From contig CAJQUW010016167.1 in NCBI GenBank assembly GCA_907163375.1, forward strand, positions 62,001-126,000: a stretch of DNA of 64,000 bases, in the 5' to 3' direction. This document shows, piece after piece, positions 21,019 to 30,647 of this stretch; positions within the stretch are counted from its first letter, which is position 1; each line of letters starts with the position of its first letter. The position numbers and the translations under genes were made by a program. The notes beneath the pieces are model-generated. The model was not told the origin of the DNA. It did no database searches and saw only the letters and a program-made list of their open reading frames with translations. The DNA is from Prostheceraeus crozeri (taxonomy: Eukaryota > Platyhelminthes > Polycladida > Euryleptidae).

Positions 21019-21095
21019 AAGTCCATGCCGGCATGGACTTCTGAAAGACATGGACTTACTGTCCCAGAGCGCACATAGGACATGGACGTACTGTC
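21019..21095 (-). repeat. right cluster of GTCCATG repeats with perfect palindrome
   Basis: Positions 21019-21040 are a perfect 22-bp palindrome centred on GCCGGC. They are followed by GACATGGACTTACTGT (21047-21062) and GGACATGGACGTACTGTC (21078-21095), which are inverted copies of the left cluster. Confidence 0.65.
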
Positions 21096-21807
21096 TTCGT
21101 ACCCGCGCATGCACGCACGCATTTGTTTACGTTATCGAGCTAGACTATTACTATTGTTTGTTTTTGCCATCACTGTCTCACACAATCGCACACAAACACG
21201 TCTTTGCTTACGTTATCGAGGTAGACTATTGCTATTGTTTACGTTACTTCATCGTACTTTCCTTGCCTCACTTATAATACACGGTAGGCCCGAGCAAACT
21301 TTTAGTCGAAAAAAATTGCTCAACAAAACTGTTTGCAAATTATGATTGTACTATCAGTTTCAAATACTTCTACGTAAAAACGAAAAAAATTGTCGGCATA
21401 GATATCGAGAAATTGAAGGGAACGTATTTTTTGAATTTTGAATTTTAAAATGTACGCTAAATATTATAAATGTTGGACATAAGTAATTGCTCAACCATAG
21501 TACCTACTGAATTTCAGTCCTTGAACCTCAATGTTCAATGTTCAGCCCAATGTTTAATTAAAATATCAACTATCGTCGGCTTACTTTGGATAATAATTGG
21601 TTTATAGTCATACTGTGTTTATATTTAGATGCTTCAATAATCCCTTGTACACAGTGTTAACCATTCAGCATTATTTTGAGTTTCTATGACAACATTACAA
21701 TGTTGAAATTATGACGGTGGCCGTATATTATCAAAAACCAAAATTCTATATTCAAAAGTCAATGCATCTTTTAAATCTGAACTGGTATCAAAATATCATT
21801 GCAATTA

Positions 21808-22188
21808 TTAAACATGTCTGTTGCAGTAATCTCTTACTGCTGTAAGCAGTTGCTGACCATACCTATCATTGACATTAGAAACTGCGTGTCGATCCCAAGT
21901 TTTTTTGAAGTCACAATGAACTGACTCAGAGGCTTGCTCTGAGACCTGGCCGAGACCTCTTCCATGTGCCTCGCAATAGTCTTCAACATGGAATATCACA
22001 TGCAACTTTGGGGTTATTCGAATGCCTATTCCTTGGACTGCCAATCTGAAATCTTGTATCTTTTCTTTATAGTCAGGCCGAAGATTATAGCCAAAACATG
22101 CATGAACCACACGTTTAAGAGCAACAAAAGTATTTATAAAACCATATTCTGAACAATTATAAGATTCGATCATCAACTTATCAATGTT
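21808..22188 (-). pseudogene. C-terminal fragment of an unassigned transposase-like protein
   Basis: An open minus-strand segment of about 125 codons ending in TAA near 21808. Recognisable blocks are FINTFVALKRVVHACFGYNL, GIRITPKLHVIFHVEDYC, GLGQVSEQASESVHCDFKKT and YGQQLLTAVRDYCNRHV. I recall this pattern (PK[LV]HVIFHVEDF...SEQA.ESVH.DFKK.W) from the ends of repetitive, transposase-like proteins in cnidarian and arthropod genomes, but I cannot name the superfamily. No N-terminal or catalytic part is seen before it, and it lies directly downstream of the BEN-domain exon. Confidence 0.5.
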
Positions 22189-22396
22189 TTCTAGAAGAGT
22201 TATACAGTCATTTTAGTCCGGGAGCTAGCGCGAAGTTGTGCAGGGAACGAGGTAGTACATAAAACTTTCACATAGCATAGTACACCTCTAACCTACTGCA
22301 AAACTTCGCGTCTGCCGGATCAGATCATTTGCTTGGTTGACAACTGAGTGTTTCTGCTAAGAATACATGTGAACATATATATTTCTACTTACTGAA

Positions 22397-25042
22397 GATC
22401 CAGTTCCGGACACTAGAGCTGACTACTGGTCCACCACCTCTTGACCGAACAGCACTCAGCCGCACCAACTGCTCCCTGGTATACGCTGTCCCTAACATGA
22501 CACTAACCAGCTTCTTCCACTGGCGACAAGCTTTGATGGCAAGTGCTTGGATATCTGTTAGGACAGGCACTTCGCCAACAGCAACCGGTTGCGGGTTCTC
22601 GGCGTTCGTGGACGACAATTCTTAACGTCACGGAGAACAGATGAAGCTGTAGGTGTAGGAGGTAGGTGAACGGGCGTTGTAGGAAGGTGGACGGGCGGTG
22701 GTGATGGATGGACAGGCGAGAAAGGATGCTCAGGTGCTGGAACAAATGCGGAAGACTGGACGGGATCGTGAAGGGCTGAGGTTTGTGGATGCGCCGGCAT
22801 TGTTGGAGTGGCAGGTCTGTGGGCAGCTAAGGCAGCATCGTCCTCCATGAATTCCAGCATCCGCATCTCGGGTTCTCCTGTATCCATCGCCGCGATACTG
22901 AGAGCATCAGTGAAGCTCTTCGCCTCCTGACGCACGTGAACCTAAAAATGAGTACTTTTATTTGAATATTTAGCATTTCAGTGTACATGTATAAATTAAT
23001 TTTATTATAATTTTGTAAGAATTTTGCTTATTTACTTCATTATGAGAATATTCACTTACGATTGATCGCAGAGTCCGTGAGATGGTCATCGGGACATCTT
23101 CAATCAGATTGGAATTCAGGCGTTGCAGATTGGTGACCTGAAACTCCAGCTTCCTAATGCGTTGTACCAGTTCCACTTTCGACAATTTGCAAAGCTCGTC
23201 CTGAATGAGAAGTTGAACAACATTGATTTTTATGAAAGTTCCAAAACTAGCTGCATCAATATTTGCTAAAATTTCGTGATCAGAAACACTGACATGATGA
23301 TCGTGGTTGACTTTATAAAGGAAAAACGAAGGATCTAGTTTCTTTGGTGCTGATGACATCTAAGTTAATATTTTCAATCATAAGTTTAAAAAAAATGTTA
23401 ACAATTATTACAATTAACAATTTCACGAAATGCGTCGACAAGATTAATTTTCTTTCGAAATAAAAGTTGGAAATGAAGTTATTAATTCTACTAGCTTTGT
23501 ATGAAGTACTGAAGGCAGTTGAGAAAAATATCGAGCATTAAAAAGAAAATTATATTTGCACTTACACCGGCAACAACTTCGTCCGTCTTCTCCTTCTGAG
23601 ACCTGAGAAGACGACATAAGCCCTCCTCAGCCTTAGCGAATGTATCTGTAAAAATACTCAATGATGATTGGATACTTATATTGAACCAAGCATGTGAAAT
23701 TAATAATAGCAAAAACATTAACTATGGCTAATAAACTGAACTCATTTACACATTTACAAATAAACACATTTACAGGTCTGTTAAGAGGGTATTTTCATCT
23801 ATTAATTTGTTCCAATAATGTCGTTCATAAGGAAAAACATGGGCTAAAGGAGTATGAATAATTGACGTCCTACAATAAAAATGCCGCATTTAAAACTTAT
23901 TGAACATTGAACTGCAAATGCAGTATATTCTGGTAACGTAAACTATGTCCATTTGCATTTCATTTTCCAGCTTGGTTGTCGTAACGTAAAAATGATTGAA
24001 ATTAATTAATAGAATTTTGCTACAAATAATATGATTGTGCATAAATCACGAAAAGTTTTTGAAACTTTTAGGCTTCTAAGTCTGGTTGAAGATATTGATC
24101 TATATTTATATTTATGGTTGTATTTGTAAGTGCGTGTGCGCAGTAAAATATGCATGCAATATATGCTATATTACCTATCATTGAAGATAAAATTCCATTA
24201 CAAATAGGACCACATGTCGGGAATGAACGAATGAGACAACTTGACGGTGGGGACTATCTTTAAAGTTAGTCGCGCAGTGGGAGTTATATGAGATGCATCA
24301 TCAAGTTGAAGCCATCTTGATATTTTTCAAAAAAAATGTTGAATTTTGGGGGCAATTATCCAAATTAGGTAATAAAGCAATTCACGTTTGGGTATATTTT
24401 TAAGATACATTGAGAAACTGTATTATGACCAGCTGGGTAGCATTGACAAAAGTCTGTCGTACATTGATTATCTGAAGAGAATGACAACTATTAAGAAAGA
24501 CACCAACAACCTTGATTCCCCGACCGCGCTCGCATGACCGAGAAATCGAACCGAAGTTCGCGGTGGAGACGCGCTCTCACCTTCTTCACTAGGCCACGCT
24601 AACGGTACACCGCTGTATCTATGTCATGCGGCGACATTTGTCATCTCCTAGGGGCGGCAGCTATCACCTGAGGGTGGTATTTATCTCCCTCTGAGGGTTC
24701 GGTTACTTCTAGGCTACTCGGTATAAGCTATTTATAGAACGAAAAAAAGTGAAACTGAATTTGTTAGAAGGAATCTTCTTGAGACATGAGAACGAATTAG
24801 TAGCGACAATTTAAAATGTAACATAAAACAATTTCTCACCATGTATTTCACGCACGCGACCAGGATGGACCTCCCATCCGCGTGCAGGTTCCTTCAATTG
24901 GCACCCGGTCCATTTAATGGAACCCCAAATATCGTGGTTCGCTAAATGTCGGGGATCCCGTACGGAACTCTTGGGTTCTATTGACATCTGAGAGACGTAG
25001 TCGTCTCTCAGTTCCCTCCATTCAATAATAGCGTATTTCATC
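22397..25042 (-). pseudogene. BEN-domain protein gene, multi-exon
   Basis: Exons joined by splice signals and phase are 25042-24840 (MKYAIIEWRELRDDY), 23645-23566 (TFAKAEEGLCRLLRSQKEKT), 23200-23060 (a coiled coil, LVQRIRKLEFQVTNLQRLN) and 22946-22397. The last has a Pro-rich stretch (HPSPPPVHLPTTPVHLPPTP) and then a BEN-like domain (AIKACRQWKKLVSVMLGTAY, TREQLVRLSAVRSRGGG, VRNWIF) up to a GTAAGT donor. BEN domains bind DNA or chromatin proteins. The frame must shift near 22622 between the Pro-rich part and the BEN part, as if one A were lost. Whether this is a host gene or cargo of a transposon is unclear; similar proteins often sit in repeats. Confidence 0.6.
24490..24602 (-). repeat. tRNA-derived SINE head
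   Basis: On the minus strand TGGCCTAGTGAA (24596-24585) matches a pol III A box and GGTTCGATTTC (24552-24542) a B box, with tRNA-like spacing. It lies in the first long intron of the BEN gene. A true tRNA is unlikely because the cloverleaf arms do not pair cleanly. Confidence 0.5.
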
Positions 25043-25876
25043 GCTGTGAAAGATTTACAGGTGTTTGTTGGAGTGCTTCGAAACAAGTTGTTATTTGGAA
25101 ATATTAGTGTGATCAGAGTTCATAATATGAAACTTGGTGAAAAACTTACGGCACAGAAGCTTTTTTCATCATTTGAATCACTGACGTCATCAATCAATAA
25201 TTGAGTTATCGGAATGATCAAAACTGAACAAGAAATCTGCCACCATCCCATTGCTCCTCTACTGCATTATCAAAAGTACGTGTAGCTGCAGTTAAACAAA
25301 ATATAGTAGATCATACAATTTCAATTGAAAACTCTTGTGATATATGAAATAAGGACTGTAATATGGAATTTTAATTCATTCAGCCATAGAGTAGGGATAT
25401 ATAGGTCGAGTGTCGACTCAAAAAAATATATGTATATAGTGAAAAGTTTTTTATCAAAAGATTCAGTTTTTTGCGGAGATTACGTTCCCGTGGTCCAAAA
25501 AAATTATTTGAGCACTTTTAAAAAAAGTCAAAATTTGCCAATTTATATACTACCGAGATGACTCTCCTACATAAGTAGTATGAAGCAAGTTGGACATCAA
25601 AAGGAATGAATATTTGATAATAAGCATCCTAGCTAAGCGGAAATTAAGCTGATGATCATGGGAATTTCATGAATTGTATTATAATGAAAGTCTTCATGAA
25701 AAAGTCGCGATATTATTCGTGCGTTCTTGACTGAAATTTCAGGTTTTTAATTCAATTGTCACCGGCATGATTTTATGATTCACTAAATTCATGTTTCATT
25801 TCTTTTCATTTCATGAATCTGAATAGTGATGTGGACCCATTTATATCTTTCAAATTTGATTGAAATCATTGTTGCA

Positions 25877-26052
25877 CATGATCACTCAATTCCGTTGTAA
25901 TTTCTGCAAAATTGCAAAAATTTGTATATCTCACATTTGGTGTCAATACCACCTGATCTCCCTTGAGTTCATTTATTAAAATCGAAAGTGTATACACATT
26001 GGGGATTTAATAAATGCGGAGTTACCACTCTACCTAATATACATACTCTATG
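25877..26052 (+). repeat. dispersed repeat, copy 1 (pair at 56303)
   Basis: About 176 bp matches 56303-56479 in the same orientation, both starting CATG[AG]TCACTCAATTCCG and ending near ACTCTATG. The other copy lies inside the Mutator-like element, so this may be a fragment of a related element. Confidence 0.8.
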
Positions 26053-28370
26053 CATTCAGCGTTGAATGATCAACTTGAGAGCAACAATTCAGAGAGTTAA
26101 AAATGTAATTGTAACACTTCCACCAAATCGAAATTTACATTACCAAATAACTTATGAGATGACGTAATCTGCGCAATTTCTCTGAATTCTGGTTTGGAAA
26201 ATTTGCGCACTCATTTAAGCTGCGTGGCCCTCCGACTAGCCTATTGCATCGAGACACAGTTAATGAAGGACGATGACATAAATGTCATGTAATTTCACTT
26301 GCACCTTCAATAATATTCAATAAATCCTTCACATTCTTGAAAATATAGTCAATTTCACTCAATGACATTTCCGAAACGATAAAATCATTAAAGAAATATC
26401 ATTACTATGCTCATGATATTTGTAGCAGCAGAAATATCATTAGGAACATCATGAACAATATCATTAAAATATTATTAACTTTCACCAAATGATATTTGTA
26501 TCATTAATAATATCATTAACCCATATTTATGTCATGGCATCATGATATTTTTGATGATACATTTCCGTAAGGGCGGCCTGTTCTCTAGATATTTAAAAGA
26601 GAGAGAAAAGTATACCTTATCTCTGTTAAATATTTACTGTTTACTGTTTCATTCACTGTTTGAATTACTGTTTGTCTTAGTAAACAGAAAAGAATGTTAT
26701 CGACTTGTTAGCTACGATGCACAAATTATGTTATACAGTCGTGTGGCTCAGATCAGATCGCGATTTTTTATGATTTTCTAAGTACAGAAAGGAATGAATT
26801 CTCCGTGAACGTGGAATTTTCCTGCTAGGCTGCATGCGATTGAACGTAGAATTTTCCTGCTAGGCTGCATGCGATTGAACGTAGAAATTTGTTCGCAAAG
26901 CGATAAACAAAACCGCTGGTGGCCGTCCAGACGGCCAGGGAAAGAGTATATAATTTCAGACTAATTATATCACATCATTTACGAGTTTACCACGTCCAAG
27001 CCTGCAATCCATTTCATGAATATCCTGGTGTATGATTGTCTCTCATGATTTTGATTGATATCTTCCTATAAGTCTAGGAATTTGATTAAAATTCGTCATT
27101 ATGAGCAGTTAGGCAATTGAATGTATCTTGATATTCGTGAAAACATCAATTTATCTCCAGTTTATGCTTGGATTCAGCATAAGCAACGGCATGCGAAAGT
27201 AGCGTGAAGTAGATTTAAAACAGTCAAATTAAACAGATATTTTTTTACAGAAAAAAATTGATTTATTGTCAATTTTCGTTAGCTAATAGAACAACATGAA
27301 TAACGACATGAATAAAGACCTGCTTGTCATTTGTATTTTCTGATACTATGAAATTCCTTTTCAAATAGTCAAGTCAAACGACCGGTCACAGCCGCATTGA
27401 TATTCATTACGAAAAACGTAGCTAATTGATCCGATAACCACATAATTCGAAAATATTGAACAGATAGCTTGATTGAAGAAATATCTCTGCTTTCGGTCAT
27501 TATGATTATCCGATCAATTAACATTGAAACTATGGGCTTTAATATGTACCACCTAAAAGATGTGTACTATCTTCATAAGACTCAGGATGATAGGAAATTT
27601 CAAGTCGAACATGCAACCATGTCTACGCTTGACTTAATAGAATTGATACCGCAATGGTATATGAGATATTCTAGTTGAACTTCTAGAGGCAATTGCAGTC
27701 CCCAAAAATAGAACAGCAAGCAGTCACATGAAATTTTCAATGTGGTGAGCCTCAAATCGGTCAACAACTTTATAATATAACCACGTAACATACAACAGGC
27801 TATATAACGTAACTTGCGCATCGTGGCTAGCAAGTCTATAACAATCACTTCTGTGATTTAAACCACACTAGCCTTTAAACATAGATAGTAGCTACAGCGT
27901 CTGTAACCTCCTCTTCCTAGAGAAAGGAATTGAGTTTCCTGGAAAAGATCTTGTACTTTAGAATATTATCAAATTCATCATCTGAAAGATGGAATTTCAA
28001 AATTTTTCGTAACTTCAAGGTCCTGCATGAATCATAATAAAACTTTTTCGGTGACGTTTAAGTGATTTACTGGATAATTTTGTAAATTACTTTATAGAAA
28101 AGAAATAGTTAGCACTATTTTTCTCATATCATATCTCTTATTTCTTCGATCTGCAATATGTAATTTGGTCTATTGTGATTAAATACTTCAACAAGATCTG
28201 CAGACTTACACGTTAAATCGAAAAAAGCAGGCAAAAATGCTATTTTATCTTTCGACGATGCCATTTGCAAATGTACACAGCATCTGAAGAATTAGGTTGT
28301 TATTTTCTGAGGAATTGGTAAAAATGACTTCTACAAAAAATATATGCTGTATGAGAAATAAACCCTGCTT
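26053..28370. other. AT-rich region with small repeats, no gene seen
   Basis: It holds an ATATCATTA-rich low-complexity tract (26330-26560), a 35-bp tandem duplication, and an 18-bp palindrome next to a TATATAA box. I see no coding segment before the recombinase-like exon at 28373. Confidence 0.5.
26814..26883 (+). repeat. perfect 35-bp tandem duplication
   Basis: Two identical adjacent copies of a unit beginning GAATTTTCCTGCTAGGCTGC. A third copy of its start follows with one change (GTAGAAATTT). Confidence 0.9.
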
Positions 28371-28372
28371 AC

Positions 28373-28530
28373 TTCTTTTTCTTGGACACATGTCCAGATT
28401 TTGCATGTTCGCAGTGGTCTTCTATCATCTTTCCCACTTTCGTTAGTTCGATAGTAACATCGCTCATTCGATACCAGCGATTGTGTACCTCAGCCGTGTG
28501 ACCCAAGTGCCGGTGTGCCTGGCTGAAGTT
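28373..28530 (-). pseudogene. second Crypton-type recombinase exon (His/Tyr box)
   Basis: A minus-strand exon-like segment reads NFSQAHRHLGHTAEVHNRWY then RMSDVTIELTKVGKMIEDH, ending in a basic run before a GTAAGC donor. It is clearly homologous to the exon at 12113-11962, with the same HLGHT...VH.RWYRM box. Upstream, a short duplicated GAGCAACTT segment disturbs the exon start. I found no neighbouring exon for the Arg boxes or the SANT tail, so this is probably a relic of a second, diverged Crypton-like gene. Confidence 0.65.
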
Positions 28531-29017
28531 GCTCCCTACTAAAGTTGCTCTCCAGTAACTTCACGCCTGACAGGCTTAACCAAATTCAAAGTATTTTGAA
28601 AATCGTCTCTAGTTGACGAGTCGGTTGCAAATCTATAAGTTTGGCTATAAATTACACCTCTGAAAGTATGATTAGGGTACTGATTAACCCATTAAAGTCT
28701 GGAGGCGATGTATATAGTATTTTATTCAATAAATGGTCGGAATATGACTAATGGCTTCTTCTTATCATATAAACCGATTTATTTATATTCTCTCAGTGAA
28801 ACCCCTATAAATTGATTGTCGTCAAATGACGACCGTGGACGCATTCGATATCAAGACACAAAATTTAGAAGCTTTCAATTGAAATCAATTTTTTTATTAT
28901 GTTGTACTCTACTTTTACCATTACTTGATTGTCAAGAATTCTTATTGCAATCCTTTATAAAATACAAAAACAATGGATATTTCACACATGCACACTAAAA
29001 AATTGAGGCGTTAGTAT

Positions 29018-29110
29018 CTAACGCCTAAGTTGCACTAATTTAACGGACAATGAGGCGTTAGTTACCCGTTCCTTATGTTACCCGTTAGATTAGTGCAACT
29101 TAGGCGTTAG
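29018..29110. repeat. foldback repeat with perfect 22-bp arms
   Basis: Arms 29018-29039 and 29089-29110 are perfect inverted copies (CTAACGCCTAAGTTGCACTA start), 49 bp apart. The surroundings (29004-29170) hold many more GCGTTAG and CGTTAGTTAC words, as in a small foldback or MITE element. Confidence 0.85.
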
Positions 29111-29385
29111 CTTACCGTTAGTTACTGCTTATATAGGTAACGGAATATTTCACGTTAGTTACGCGTTAGATTCACACTGAAATAAAAGCACTTTTTTCAT
29201 CACACAATTCTTATTCTACAGTTTCATTATGATACAAGGCGTAATTAGACAAGATTAACAAAATTTATCTAAGAAACGCTTCGATGAACTTGTTTTGAAT
29301 GGAAAATTTTCCTTCAAAACAAGGTCTTGAAGGACACCCAGCAACCATATGAAGCAGGGTATGTCAGATCGAGGACATAATATAC

Positions 29386-29541
29386 CTCTAGAATTGATCC
29401 AACAATGAGAGAAACGTCATCATATCGGTGTGGGCACATAACATTACCAGTTCTTGATCTAAATGTGAATGTTTTCTTCGAAACCACTACCTGGGGACCA
29501 TATTTAGATGTCATACTAATTTCTTCCATGATACGATCATC
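29386..29541 (-). CDS. possible orphan exon
   Basis: 156 bp open in one frame between a TTGCAG acceptor and a GTATAT donor, both in phase 0. It reads DDRIMEEISMTSKYGPQVVV then SKKTFTFRSRTGNVMCPHRY. I do not recognise the family. It may be part of the same broken gene as the recombinase exon at 28.4 kb, or chance. Confidence 0.3.
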
Positions 29542-29757
29542 CTGCAAAGGTAAGAAAAAATTCTCCAAATTGATTAAAATTGCAAATTCAAAACTGTGGG
29601 AATAAAATGTGCATAGGGACGTAAATGAGAGCTGAATGACAAAAAAACTTATACGAGCACATTTGAGTCGTATTACTTGAATAATAATAACTGAAATATG
29701 TCGTATTATATGAAGGTACATGAAAAATAGCACATGTAGTCTTTCCTATTGCATTAA

Positions 29758-29802
29758 ATTATTACAGTATACTGCATTGGCAATGCAGTATACTGTAATA
29801 AT
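29758..29802. repeat. 45-bp near-perfect palindrome
   Basis: 22-bp arms (ATTATTACAGTATACTGCAT start) around a single G, with no arm mismatch. It would form a cruciform or a hairpin RNA. Confidence 0.95.
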
Positions 29803-30647
29803 GCGCATTGACTTTTGTATATAATGTCGAACCCTTGATTCACATTGCTTTTCCCGTCTTCCTACCATGTTCTACAGTGTTCATTATAAAAAGAGATCTA
29901 CAGTCGGCTAGTCAAACCTCGTAATCTCTGGTCTCGCAAAATTCTGATGTACTGTAGATGGATTTTCTGCTATGGTACCGTAATTAGCACCGACCGATAT
30001 CTACAATATATATGACACAACTTTTCTCGATCATAATTTCCACTGAACAAACCATGAGATAGCGAGGCTTGACTGTGTAACAAGATCTAGTACGGTACAC
30101 AGTATCAGAACCTGATAATTGGTTGAACTGTCTATACATATTTTCTAAAAAAGAAACATGAAAATTTTATGAAGTTAGAATACAATACAGCATGTGATTT
30201 TAGTCTGCGTTTACCCCGTCTTACTATACCGTATACAGTGCTCCGAGCGACATACCCTCCGAATTTTCAGGACTTCCCGAATGGCTGAAATTTTCGGGAA
30301 TTATGTACTATCACATTAAAACGGCATAGAAACCGTTAATGGGAAAGTATTCATTAATTGACAAAGCAGTACATTAATCTAGTGCATCTGAAAGTATTTT
30401 GATCCCCGGAAACAGACTAGTTAAGACTCCTACAAACTAGTTATATCCCTTACATTTCTTCAAATATTGTGCATAATAGTCTTCATAAAGCTTATCTTCA
30501 TGTGCTTGGGTTTTAAAATGAATGGAAGCTTTGAGATACTATAAGCAAATCTGAATACTTCAACAACTTAAAGCGTACAGCAACACATAGAAAATATTAA
30601 TTAATCGGCATACATTAAAGAAACGTCATATCTATGTTGCACATGTA

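Larger units (their letters stand above)
6060..21095. mobile_element. putative 15-kb composite element around a Crypton-type gene
   Basis: Copies of an ACAGTAAGTCCATGTCC-like motif occur at 6060-6076, 6089-6105 and 6252-6267 and, inverted, at 21047-21062 and 21078-21095. A 22-bp perfect palindrome built of the same GTCCATG core sits at 21019-21040. Between them lie a tyrosine-recombinase gene and, on both sides, tandem repeats carrying AACGCA-N9-11-TCCAT. No target duplication was found, and Cryptons typically lack inverted ends, so unity is an inference. It could instead be two repeat clusters from unrelated elements. Confidence 0.4.

Noticed and set aside
24535-24602. Functional tRNA gene
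   Set aside because: A and B boxes are present, but the acceptor and anticodon arms do not pair well; a SINE head fits better.
28981-29170. CRISPR-like array from repeated GCGTTAG words
   Set aside because: Repeats are short, in both orientations and irregularly spaced; the DNA is eukaryotic.
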